Of a stretch of DNA of 64,000 nucleotides, positions 10,508 through 21,461 are shown in pieces. Origin of the DNA: Ailanthus altissimus (taxonomy: Eukaryota > Streptophyta > Magnoliopsida > Sapindales > Simaroubaceae); the NCBI GenBank assembly GCA_946807835.1, contig OX327699.1, positions 2,225,001-2,289,000 on the forward strand, written 5' to 3'. Every line of letters starts with the position of its first letter. Within the stretch, counting starts at the first letter, position 1. The notes under the pieces were generated by a model. It made no database searches. It saw only the letters and a program-made list of their open reading frames with translations, and was not told the DNA's origin. The translations under genes were made by a program, and so were the position numbers.

Positions 10508-13245
10508 TGTCACGCCCCAGACCCAAAAGATCCGACACACGACATCACTTACATTCATTCACTGCATGTGCACTCATAAATAATATTACACAAAATTTTC
10601 AACTTTCATTTCAATTTCTTTCAGAATTATAGCAATTGAATTATGACTGGGACAATTATTAAACCGGAGATACGCAGAGTTTTCTCAGAGATTAACACTC
10701 TACTACGTCACCAGTAGCAACTTTGTTACCGGGAGCCCAGAATATATCCATTGCAAATTCTTACTTAAAATCATCCAATAACCACACTTTATAAAACTTA
10801 AACCAAATCCAATCCACACACAATGAAATAATACATAAGTATTTATTCAATAGGGACAAACCAAATATCCTATCCCACGTGTCCCCAAATGAAACACACA
10901 ACAACCTAGCAATTTAGGGAACCCAAGGAACAGCAGAAGCCTTGCCAAATCCGCTAAGCACACATGTACCTTATTTACCTGAAATCACCATAAACTATAA
11001 TGAGTATAAAACTCAGTAAGCATACTAGTTTTTCATATATCAAATACAAATACATATATGTACACGATGCATATGTATGATATGCTGTGATCAATCAAAA
11101 TCATAATCTTATCAAATCACATATCATGTAAGCGCTTACACATTCTTTCAAAACACATAATAGGAATACCATCACTCAACTACTACTTAGTAGGACTTAC
11201 ATATCACATATCACATAATGAGCCAAATGTCACTCGTAGGTGACATACCGTATGAGAGGAATAGTACAAGTGAGGTCTTTAAATCACACATATATAACGC
11301 TTATGCCCGAAGGTAAAAGCCAAACCCTCACCCTGATCATCGGTGAGTCCTCTCACATATACCAATACGCCACCACACGAATGTGATGACTCACTCTTCC
11401 TTTAGGTACCAATAGGATCCTCCCTACATACGGAACACATAACATATACCAATCCCAAAGGAAAGGCCACACATAAAGGCTCCACAAATCACATAAAATG
11501 CCTACTAAGTTAACAGTGAGTTCAAGTACCCTCAAACTACAAAATATTTCTCATGAACATATTACACTTCAAAAGCTTTCTTTATTAAACACATCTTATT
11601 TTGAAAGCTCACTTACAAAAACACATGTATGTCCATGCTCAATGTCAATGCTCACATTCAGAAACATATATTCACATTTCATATCAAAATATACTTTGAC
11701 ATAACATAAACATATTCTTAACCCCGTTTGCAAAATCATACAAAACAATTACTATGTTTATTGTGATTTCAGTAAAAAGTCTAGTATACTTACCTCTTAA
11801 CACTTTCAGCTACAAGGCTTAAATCTCCTTAACCTATCAATGGAGATTAATCCTTTCATAAGCCTCACAATTCACACAAAATACTTTAAATAGCTTACAA
11901 AATTATACACAATGCATTTATCACATCAAATTGGTCTAAATATTTGGTTTCTCAAAACCTGTCATTCTGACCACTTACACTTAACAAAAATTTCTAATAC
12001 ATCAAATGATGTCTAATTACTCCGAAATCAGAATATATCATTCTTGACTCATATATACTTCTTATATATGAATATTATATCAAAATTCCTACACAATCCA
12101 TTCCATACACACCATCGAATCCAAACTACAAACCTGACAGGATCAAGATACTTACTGAACAGTATTCAATCTCCTAATTTTATAAAATCATATACTAACT
12201 CAAAAATTATAAAACTACCACATAATTACTCTTGACACATATCTCAGTCCATGATAAATATTTTGCTTCCAAATAACTGCCAAAAGTATTTTAAAACTAT
12301 TTTATTTCATAACTTTAAAATTCTGTTAATCAAATACTACAATGAGCTGATACACTTTAGAAATTCATAACACTTCAACCACATTGATCCAAATTCTCAA
12401 TTCCGAGTATATCATATTAGACATATAAAATTATCATATTCCACAAATTCATAATTTTTAAAGATCATTCAGCAGGTCAAAAATTATTTTCCACTGTATC
12501 ATACTGTTTACACAGGAAATTTCCAGAATTCCAGGGTCATTTTGGTAAATTCATTACAAATTCAATTTCCGAGATTTTCAGTCGATTCAAAGTCTCAGAT
12601 AATCCTAAACATGTCTAATTTCATATACTCAAAATTCAAAACCAGAATCGAATCACAACAATTTATAAAATTCCTAGATCAAGAGGTTATCCAGCAGAAA
12701 TTCCATAATTCATCATGATTTATCAAACTATCTTATAGATCATCATCAATTCTCACAACATCAAACGAAATACACATCAAATCCTTAATTATACATATTT
12801 CCAGAAATAAAAACTTAAAGAAATTAACTTAATTAACACCAATAAATTGATAATTAGTTGTGATATACCTCTAAAGATCCAAAATTCTCATTTTCTTCTT
12901 CTTTTTCTTCTTCTTCTTCTCTTTCTCTCTCCTTTATTTCTCTCTTCTCTCTCTAAAAATGGGTAGCTCGACCAAAATGAGAGAATTAGGGTTTTTAAAA
13001 GTGTATTTTTATAATTTTTGGTATTTACGAATTCACCCCCAAAACTTTCAAAGTATAACAATTTGGTCCCTAAAATAATTCCAAAGTCTTGCAAATAAAC
13101 CCAATACTAATAGTATATCCTTAACCTATAAAAACACTACTAATAATAATATATAAATCAAGGATCACCCACATGCAAATAAAATACGTATATTTATATA
13201 TATAAATATACATATTCTTACCGGTTATGGATACTGGTTACTACA
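10508..13245 (-). repeat. 5' LTR of element C (2738 bp)
   Basis: Second copy of the LTR at 3945-6693, with the same ends. It lacks only the 11-base segment seen in the other copy; no other difference was noticed in the stretches compared. The CT-rich tract at 12893-12953 is GA-rich on the transcribed strand. Element transcription would start in this LTR and run leftward, opposite to the LOG gene. Confidence 0.95.
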
Positions 13246-13250
13246 CTTAC
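13246..13250. other. target-site duplication of element C (right copy)
   Basis: CTTAC directly after the right LTR, identical to 3940-3944. The following bases continue the protease of element B (LQLAD motif). Confidence 0.93.
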
Positions 13251-15204
13251 AATTAGCTGACTGATCAATCAAGAAACCACGGGGAATAGTAAAAGATGTT
13301 TTATTGCAAATTGATAAATTTTACTACCTTGTTGATTTCCTTGTTTTAGATACTCATTCTGTTGTTAAAATGGAGTAAAAAATCCTTCTTATTTTAGGAA
13401 GACCTTTTCTAGCCAATGTTAACGCTCTTATTAATTGCAAAAATGCTCTAATGAAATTATCTTTTGGGAATATAACTCTTGAGGTGAACATTTTCAATAT
13501 TGGCAAACAACCACGAGAAGAATATGAGTGCTATCATTCATATATAATAGACACATTTGTAGCAGAAGAAGCTTATAAAAATCATGGCTATGATTCTTTG
13601 AAAAACCTTTTCAATTTTGATTTTGAAGAATTGTATTATCCTGATGTAACAACTGATGTGTTTAGTATTTTTGACTCACAGGAAAAAGCGACTCGATTTT
13701 GCAGCCACGCTTTGAAGAGTTGCCACGAGAGAGGGAGAGACCAAAACCATCAAACCTCGAGACACCACAAGTTGAGCTTTCTCCACTGCCCAAAGGTTTG
13801 AAACACGCATTCTTGGGACCAGATGATACCTTTCCTATCATCATTTCTTCTGAACTTAGTGCTGAACAAGAGAAAAAATTGATAAAATTATTAAAAGAAC
13901 ATAAGTCTACACTAGGTTGGACTATAGCTGATATTAAAGGTATTTCTCCATTGATATGCTCCCATGGAATTCATTTAGAGGAAGGTGCCCAACCTCGTAA
14001 GGACCCACAAAGAAGACTTAACCCAACAATGAAAGAAGTAGTGAAGAAAGAGGTCTTGAAACTATTAGATGCGGGTATAATCTACTCAATTTTTTATAGT
14101 CAATGGGTAAGTCCAACTCAAGTAGTTCCTAAGAAATCTGGGGTCACTGTTGTTGAAAATGAGAATGGGATACCTGTTCCAACTAGGGTAGTAAGTAGTT
14201 GGAGAATGTGCATTGATTATAGAAAGTTAAACACAGCCACTAGGAAAGACTATTTTCCATTGCCTTTTATCGACCAAATTTTAGAACGTGTAGCTGGACA
14301 TCCTTTTTATTGCTTTCTTGATGGGTATTCAGGATATTACCAGATTGAGATAGCTATAAAAGATCAAGAAAAAACCACTTTTACATGCCCTTTTGGTACT
14401 TATGCTTTTTGTAGAATGCCATTTGGATTATGTAATGCACCAGCTACTTTTCAGCGTTGTATGTTGAGTATTTTCTCTGATATGGCTGAAAAAGGCATGG
14501 AAGTCTTTATGGATGATTTGACTGTTTTTGGTAATTCTTTTTATTTATGCCTACTTAACTTGAAATCTGTTTTGAGTAGGTGTGAAGAAAAAAGACTTGT
14601 GCTAAATTGGGAGAAATGTCATTTCATGGTATCTTTAGGAATTGTTTTGGGGCACATTGTATCTGAAAGAAGGATAGAGGTTGACAAGGAAAAAATTGAA
14701 TTAATCTCTAAATTACCTACACCTAAAACAGTAAAAGATGTCCGATTCTTTCTTGGACACGCTAGCTTTTACAGAAGGTTTATACAAAACTTTTCTGCCA
14801 TATCTAGACCATTGTGTAACCTTTTGCTAAAAGATGCAGAATTTACATGGACACAGGAGTGTGAGGAGGCATTCCGAACACTCATTGCCAAACTTACTAC
14901 CGCTCCTATCATGCAATCACCAGATTGGAACCTCCCATTTGAAATTATGTATGATGCAAGTAATTACGCTGTAGGAGCAGTTCTTGGGCAACGTAAGGAG
15001 GGAAAACCCTTTGTTGTTTATTATGCTAGTAGGACTTTGAATGATGCTCAAATGAATTACACTACTACTGAAAAAGAACTACTAGTTGTTGTTTTTGCCT
15101 TAGATAAATTCTGCTCTTATTTGATTGGTTCACCTATTGTTATTGTTACTGACCACGCAGCTCTTAAGTACATTCTTTCTAAGAGGATGCTAAAGCTCGT
15201 TTAA
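13246..15204 (+). pseudogene. protease C-terminus, reverse transcriptase and RNase H of element B
   Basis: Pol of the Athila-like element B after the C insertion. 13246-13450 completes the protease (GRPFL at about 13402) with in-frame stops near 13260 and 13376. From 13699 there is a 501-residue open frame. It holds an N-terminal linker, an RT with CIDYRKLN (about 14209), YCFLDGYSGYYQI, CRMPFGLCNAPATFQRC and the intact catalytic box FMDD (about 14506-14517), and an RNase H with YDASNYAVGAVLG, YTTTEKELL and TDHAALKY. A one-base loss near 15185 shifts the frame at the RNase H end. Codons of the active sites are preserved, so B decayed fairly recently compared with A and D. Confidence 0.92.
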
Positions 15205-16632
15205 TTAAGTGGATTCTTCTTTTGCATGAATTTGATTTAACCATCAAAGACAAGAAAGGCGTTGAAAATGTTGTTGCTAATCATCTATCCCGCCTTGAGT
15301 TCACTGACTCCGCTGATTTGCTACCCATTCGAGATGATTTTCCTGATGAACATCTTTTTGCTATAAGCCAAATACCTTGGTATGCACATATCATAAATTA
15401 TTTGGTTTGTGGTGAATTTCCATCTGACTAGAGTGCACAAGATAAACATAAGTTCTTGGTTAAGGTACATAATTCTTATTGGGTTGATCCATATCTTTTT
15501 AAATACTATCCTGACCAAATCATGAGACATTGCATTCCTGAAAGTAAAGTTTCTAGTGTCTTAAATTTTTGCCATAGTGCTGCTTGTGGTGGCCATTTTT
15601 CTATGAAGAAGACAGCTGTGAAAATTTTACAGTGTGGTCTTTACTGGCCCACTTTGTTCAAAGACACTAATAATTTTTGTCGTTCCTGTGAAAGATGTTA
15701 AACATTAGGTGCTTTATCTCGAAGAAATATGATGTCTCTTAACCCTATTCTTGTTATCGAGATATTTAACTGTTGGGGTATCGATTTTAGTTGTTGACTA
15801 TGTATCAAAATGGGTGGAGGCTGTAGCTTGTCGTACTAATGATAATACAACTGTGGTAAAATTCTTAAAAGAAAATGTGTTATCTAGGTACGGTACGCCA
15901 CGTGTCATCATTAGTGACCAAGGAATATATTTTTGTAATCGTTCTTTTAAAGCTTTGATGCGCAGGTATGGTGTTCTTCACAAAGTTTCCATTGCATACC
16001 ATCCACAGACAAATGGACAAGTCGAGCTAGCAAATAGAGAGGTTAAACAGATTTTGGAAAAGATGGTTAACCCGAATCGCAAAGATTGGACTCTACGCCT
16101 TTCTGATACATTATGGGCATATCGCACTACATACAAAACCATCTTAGGAATGTCTCCATACCGGCTTGTTTATGGGAAAGCTTGCCATTTACCTGTTGAG
16201 CTAGAGCATAAAGCTTATTGAGCTGTCAAAGCCCTTAACTTTGATTTAAATGTTGCAGGTCTCTAGAGAAAGTTACAATTGTCAGAAATAGAAGAGCTAG
16301 GAAATGACCCATATGACAACTCCAGAATTTACAAAGCTAAAATGAAAGTAGCTCATGATAAACAGATCTTAAGGAAACACTTCGAACCAAATCAACGGGT
16401 CTATCTTTATGATTCTCGATTGCATTTACACCTTAGAAAGTTGAGATCTCGATGGACTGGTCCATTTATGGTAAAGTACATTTTTCCTAATGGTGCTGTC
16501 GAAATAGAGGACCCCACTGATGGATGAACTTTTAAAATGAATGGACAGCGGCTAAAAAGCTATGTGGAAAAGGTAGACGACTCTATGTACCTAGGCGAGA
16601 TCCCTCTTGTGGATCCTGTCTATCATGCTTAA
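15205..16632 (+). pseudogene. integrase of element B, frameshifted and internally deleted
   Basis: Integrase region. It begins with the VVANHLSRLE connection (15270), then a zinc-binding H-H-C-C domain (CHSAACGGHF at about 15569; CRSCERC at about 15678). The catalytic core has IISDQG (second Asp), YHPQTNGQ, and the Glu in [10 protein letters not shown] at about 16010-16040. The short stretch after the first catalytic Asp is deleted near 15790. The [14 protein letters not shown] motif (about 16180) is typical of the Athila/Tat group. The C-terminal part ends at a TAA at 16630-16632. Stops at 15429, 15699 and 16219 also interrupt it. It once joined element DNA to the host genome. Confidence 0.88.
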
Positions 16633-16879
16633 TCAGGTTCAATCTATCTGTACCATATTTTATATTTTGTCTATATTTTATCTTTTGACTTTTTATTTTT
16701 GCTTTTATTTTCTTTCACATTTTATTTTACTTTATTTTCTTCTTTTTATTTTTTCTTCAGTGTGATTTTATTTCCCGGTCAAGTGGCGGATATGGTACTC
16801 CGTGACTATTAAAGTCGATTTCTCAGTTCCCTAAAAACTATCCCTCAAACTGTGCATTCATCTCTTTCTTTCTTTCAAA

Positions 16880-17384
16880 ATGGATCACATTCTTGCCAAC
16901 CTTAAAAAATGTTTTCCTTCATTGCCTCAAAATGCTCTACTTAAGATTTACAAAGCACGGTGTGAAAGACTAAGGCTATTGATGTTGGGTAATATCCCTG
17001 TGGATCTTCGTTGGTTAATTGAAGCCAAGGTTCAATTATCTGGTGAGTTTGTAAATGATTTTGTTTCTCATATGCCTGGTCTTGGAAGAAGCTCTTATGC
17101 CAAAGTGACGAGCAAAGAGGTTACAAGTCTGTCATAAATGTGCTCGATGGAATTGTAACCGGAGTTATCGTTCTTTAGGATTTGCATCTAGAAATTGAGA
17201 AGACAAAATTCGGTTCATTAAGGATGGACTGAGTAAGGAGTCTTTGGATAATATCCTATTGACTCTTGAGACGCATCCCTGTGGGCTCGTGCAACGAGAA
17301 CTTCTCGATTTATGGAACAAATTCAAAAATGAACATCAACGGTATAGTCTTCGGAATCTGACTCTAAAAGACCCTGTTTGCTAA
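16880..17384 (+). pseudogene. small cysteine-motif ORF between integrase and LOG in element B
   Basis: About 168 codons, broken by one frameshift near 17120 and one stop (TGA near 17197). The first part (16880-17120) reads MDHILANLKKCFPS and then a helical segment, ending in GLGRSSYAK. The continuing frame starts LQVCHKCARWNC and runs to EDKIRFIKDGLSKES and a stop at 17382-17384. The order GRSxYAK, then C-x2-C followed by another Cys, then FI-x-DG recalls cysteine-rich nucleic-acid-binding proteins of flexuous plant viruses. The match is weak and from memory, so it is only a hint. It has the same strand as pol and lies about 250 bases after it. It is not an Athila env-like ORF as seen in element D. 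Confidence 0.45.
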
Positions 17385-17682
17385 TTTATAAGAAAATTGG
17401 ATAGGAAGCCTATCCTTGACCCATAGAGGGCGTTTAAGCCGTTACTAGACGTAAAACCAGAGGAAGATGTGAGCCATAATCACAACTACTTTGTAAATAC
17501 ATGTGTTTTAATTTCAAAGTTTATTTTATGAATAGTATGGCTACTCATGTAGATGTCTTAAATTCAAATCTTTTTGTTCAATAATGCATGTGGGTCATTA
17601 TGCTTAAATTTTTGTGTTTTATTTGTAACTCTCTTTTGACAAACTGTCAGGTTACCATAATCATTGTTATCATTTGGTACTC

Positions 17683-17690
17683 TATAAATA
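17683..17690 (+). promoter_or_regulatory. TATA box of the LOG pseudogene in element B
   Basis: CTCTATAAATACA, 60 bases before the LOG ATG at 17743, identical to the TATA region of the intact copy. It implies an own promoter inside the retrotransposon rather than readthrough from the LTR. Confidence 0.65.
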
Positions 17691-17742
17691 CAGCACCTCA
17701 TTTTCTTCATTTTCATATATTGAGATAAAGGTGAGTGTAAAT

Positions 17743-18390
17743 ATGGAGGAAACCCCAGTTCAACAATTTTGAAATATATGTGTATTTTGTGGATCTAGTC
17801 CTGAGGAGAGTAAAGTGTTTGTAAAAGCAGCAAACAATCTAGAAAAAGCATTAGCTGCAAGAAAAATTCATTTGATTTATGGAAGGGGTAGCCTTGGGTT
17901 AATGGGGTGTGTGTCAACAGCTGCACATTTAGAAAGAAGTCCAGTTTTAGGTATTATTCCTACAGCTTTAGCCGTGGAAAACCTGACCGGGAAAACAATA
18001 GGGGAAGAATTACGAGTCTCATCCATGCATGAACGTATAGCTAGAATGCTTTGCAATGCAGACGCTTTTATTGATTTACCAAGTGGTTTTGGTACCTTGG
18101 AAGAAATTTTTCAAATTGTCTCTTGTGGCCAACTAAATATCCATCAAAAACCCATAGGTTTGTTGAATGTTAATAACTATTTTGATTGCTTACTTTGTTT
18201 TCTTGATCAAGCTGTGAAATAGAATTTTTTTTCACATTCGGCACGACAGATCCTGGTTTCTGCTACTGAGGCAGATGAATTGATTAACAAATTACAGGCA
18301 GTTACCTACAAACCTGACCCAGCAATAACTCGGATCGATTGGTCAATGGGCTTTAACAAGCGAAAATTGGATCTGACACTTCCTTTGTAA
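17743..18390 (+). pseudogene. LOG: second LOG-type cytokinin-activation gene, decayed, inside element B
   Basis: A 648-base reading of 215 codons plus stop without any frameshift, interrupted only by TGA at 17770-17772 (codon 10) and TAG at 18220-18222 (codon 160). It aligns over its full length with the intact copy at 9409, at roughly 60 percent residue identity by eye. Both share SSMHER and QIHQKPIGLLNVN-like stretches that differ from the common plant LOG wording. Signature residues have drifted: GRGSLGLMG for GGGxxGLMG and PSGFGTLEE for PGGFGTLEE. It is intronless and in the same direction as element B, between integrase and the 3' LTR. The tail NKRKLDLTLPL again has a basic cluster followed by an LxLxL motif. 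Few lesions mean it was probably functional until fairly recently. Confidence 0.9.
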
Positions 18391-19740
18391 ATTTTTCTTT
18401 ATTTTATTTATTTATCAGCATCATCATTTTAGTTTATATTTGCTTAAGTGTCTCTCAGGTTTGTTTCTTTCAAATAACTGGCGTTTCAGGTAATGTCTCT
18501 TATACTTTATCTCTTTCTATTTAAACATTGAGGACAATGTTTCATCTAGTTTGGGGGAGGATAGTAGACACAAGTCTTACTTTAAAAAAAAAAAAATTTT
18601 GTGGTCCGATACTTGATTAAAATGGCAGAGTAAAGAGTTTATTCTTGAACTCTTGAGGCATTCTAGGTTAAGTTAGAATGACAGAGTAAGGAGTTTTAGT
18701 TCTAACTTTTGAAACGCATTTTAACTAACTTTTTGTTGTTTTGTTTTATGTTTTATGTATTGTTGTTTATTACTTGTAGTCTTGGTAATTCTTGTATAAA
18801 GGAATTTACTTTTCTGCCTAGGTATGATTTCAAAATTGTTTAGATTGAGCCACTGTTTCTATTTAGGTTACTAAAGAATGACTTTCAAAATATTTTTGAG
18901 CACAATGCTAAGCTTTGTGGTAAGATGGATGATTCAATTTATACAGCCAGGAGAATTTCCATGTTTAAGTATATATTTTTCTAATCTCACATATCTTTTG
19001 TGAGTAAGTGAAAAGGTTGAGAAAACAGTTTATAAACCTTCATTGATCCTTTGAATTGGTTAATTTTTGTTTAGATTGATATTATTTAAATTACAAAATT
19101 AGTTGGTTGCATTTGCATATAATATAATTTGGTGAGAAATCTTTGTAATGCTTCCTTGTATTCTATAAAAAAAATATATAAAAAAAAATTCAAAAAAAAA
19201 GCAAAATACTGGAAAAAAAAAAAGCAATTTAGTTTAATAAAGTCTTCATTCAATTTTAAAAAACAAACATTTTGTAAAGCAGTTTTTTCACCAAGTTATA
19301 TTTGTATTATTCTCACAAGCCAATTTAAGTTCTAAAGCTGGCGTATGATGGGAATAATTGATTTTTAAACAAATGATTTTTCTATCTTTGGATCAATGTT
19401 AATTTATATGTCTGTCCTTAAAATTGACTTTTTCTTGAGTGCTTAACTATTTTTCAACTCCATAAGAGAAGTCCTAACCTTTTAAACAGTCATACACCTA
19501 TGAGGATATGAAGTTGAGGCTTTTACTTGGAGAAATTCTCAAGGCTATATCTATTGTGATTTGTGGTCAGATGGTTATGGCTTAGTTCACACACACACAA
19601 ATTTTGGAAGTTGTAATTGAAAAAATCATGATAGCAACAGTGATCTTGAACTAACGTTTTGTTTGAAATGCGTAAGTAGTTTTGCATATTCTATTTACGC
19701 TTAAATTGCTAGAGACTAGCAATAAGCTGGTTGGGAGCTA
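18391..19740 (+). other. 3' non-coding region of element B with PPT-like tracts
   Basis: No gene seen. A purine tract GTTTGGGGGAGG lies at 18549-18560, in the GAGGACAATG...TTGGGGGAGG setting usual for Athila/Tat elements. A second, TTGGGAG at 19731-19737, lies directly before the proposed LTR start TGATGAAC at 19741. The rest is AT-rich with A-runs near 19168-19220. Confidence 0.55.
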
Positions 19741-21215
19741 TGATGAACACATGAAAATACATATTTGTTAAGAGATTCAGTCACCATTTAATATCACTAA
19801 TTTTAGCATTTTTCGTATTTTTAGCTTGAAATAAAGTGTTCTCCTTAAATTATGATTAATGAATGTTATTTGGATAGGTTTAGGTAAAATGGACATAACT
19901 CTCAATGTAGAAATTAAAATGAAGAAATTCTTGAACCTGGTGCAACATGACTCAATCTTACACAAATTTTAAGAATAGTAGAAAAGCCAAATCCAACATG
20001 TTATGGGCAAAAAATTGAGATACAATAGAATCAGGCTATAACTTCTGCCCAGCTTGACCCAACTCACGTATGTGGATCGTATCCCACAAAATACATACTC
20101 AATTGGTATAATTCTTGAAGCTGTGAAATGCTGACTTAATTATCAACAACTCGTATGTTGATGGTAAAGTGCAAATCAGCCGTTATCATGGACCAAATTG
20201 TATTACAAATGGGTAAAAAGGTTGTTGGCTGAAATCTGATGTATCGTTGGAAATTTGCTAATATCTCATTGGATACTGATCCAATTTGTGCAAACTCAGT
20301 GCCTATGGAAAGAAGAGACAAAATGCTACAACTTTCATGTCGGTCACAAAGGCTATATCAGTTATTTATATTATAAAAAATATGCTACAACTAGATGAAT
20401 GAGTTATTGGCCTAAAAGTATTAAAGATTGATGTCATCCATGACATATTGCCATTCATTGCCTATATAAGGAGACTCTTAGGACATTTTCAACATTAGAT
20501 AATTCTCTCTTCTTTTCTTTTCATTAACATCCATTGTAATTTAGGCTAAAATTTTTGGCAAGGCTAAGAGATGAACTTTTATGTGTAATAACTCTTATCT
20601 AGTTTATTTTTCATAATCCAGAGGTTATAATTCTCATGTCTCATATATGTTCAGTCATGCTTTTCTTAGGTGATTCTTGTTGAATTATAATTGTTATTGG
20701 TTACATTATTTTATATGTTAATCTTTTACTGCAATATTGTCAAATTGATATATTGTCGATCTTGGATAACATGTAAGGGTAATAAATGTTTGATATTCAA
20801 GTTGATCTTTTACTGCAATATTGTCAAAATAATATATTATTGATCTTAGATAACTTGTATAAATAAACATGATTTGTGTTAATATTTGCAAAAGAGTTTA
20901 GTCATATCCAATGTATGTGTTATCAAATGTGCTATATTTTACATATCTTTCGATTGATTGTTTAGATGTAAAACTGGCAATTGAGTTACAAACATTGAAT
21001 TAAAGTGTAGAGTAGGTTTATAAAGCATAATTGTGATTCTCGAAGCCTTGTTTGAATTATCATAAGACATTTCCTTCAAATCATAGACAATTCCATCTCA
21101 TCAACCTATTTTTATCATTTGCTACCTCTTTAATATTTTACTTCACCAACCTATTTTTCCAAGAGCTTCCTCGTGGGATCGACACCTCAATCTATACTGT
21201 GATAGCCGCGTTATA
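19741..21215 (+). repeat. 3' LTR of element B (right end approximate)
   Basis: It starts TGATGAACACATG after a purine tract, like the D LTR (TGATGAGTATG). It has a TATA-like TATATAAGG at 20463-20471 and ends with the Athila-type U5 phrase CCTCGTGGGATCGACACC at 21170-21187. The exact end is not clear because no PBS follows; the next recognisable sequence is protease code of element D near 21462. The estimated length of about 1.5 kb matches the D LTR once its nested insert is removed. Confidence 0.6.
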
Positions 21216-21461
21216 TTTTGAGCGTAAACAACTGGATGTTATGGTGTCCAGCCATGGGCGCCGTAGCATTTAGGCTTGAACTACCAATTCATCTTTTTTC
21301 ACTATCTTGTGTTCGTTTCGCATCTATTTTTTCTTGAATCTTCACGCATTGGTTAGTAAACCTATATATGATCAAAAATAAAAAATAAATAACCAAAATA
21401 CTCTTAATTTAGAGCAAAACTTAAGTCTAAAATGATAGAAATAATAGTATATATAAACCTA

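Larger units (their letters stand above)
3945..13245 (-). mobile_element. young non-autonomous Tekay-like LTR retrotransposon C carrying an antisense LOG gene
   Basis: Complete 9.3-kb element: left LTR 3945-6693, internal region 6694-10507, right LTR 10508-13245, and CTTAC duplications on both sides. Polarity is minus: the PBS-like TTGGTATCAAAGCT (initiator tRNA-Met type) abuts the right LTR and the PPT AAGGAGGGGAGAAT abuts the left LTR. The minus-strand sequence before the PPT (GAGGACGAAATTC, 6715-6727) is of the type found at the 3' end of Tekay/Del chromovirus internal regions, so I infer a Tekay-derived non-autonomous element. No gag, RT or integrase is left. The 3.8-kb interior instead holds two genes on the + strand (7643-8804 and 9409-10062). 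The LTRs look nearly identical, so insertion is recent, and movement must have relied on proteins supplied in trans. Confidence 0.92.

Noticed and set aside
3945..13245. Reading element C as a + strand element because its genes are on the + strand
   Set aside because: PBS-like and PPT sequences beside the LTRs both require minus polarity; the + strand has no PBS after 6693 and no purine tract before 10508.
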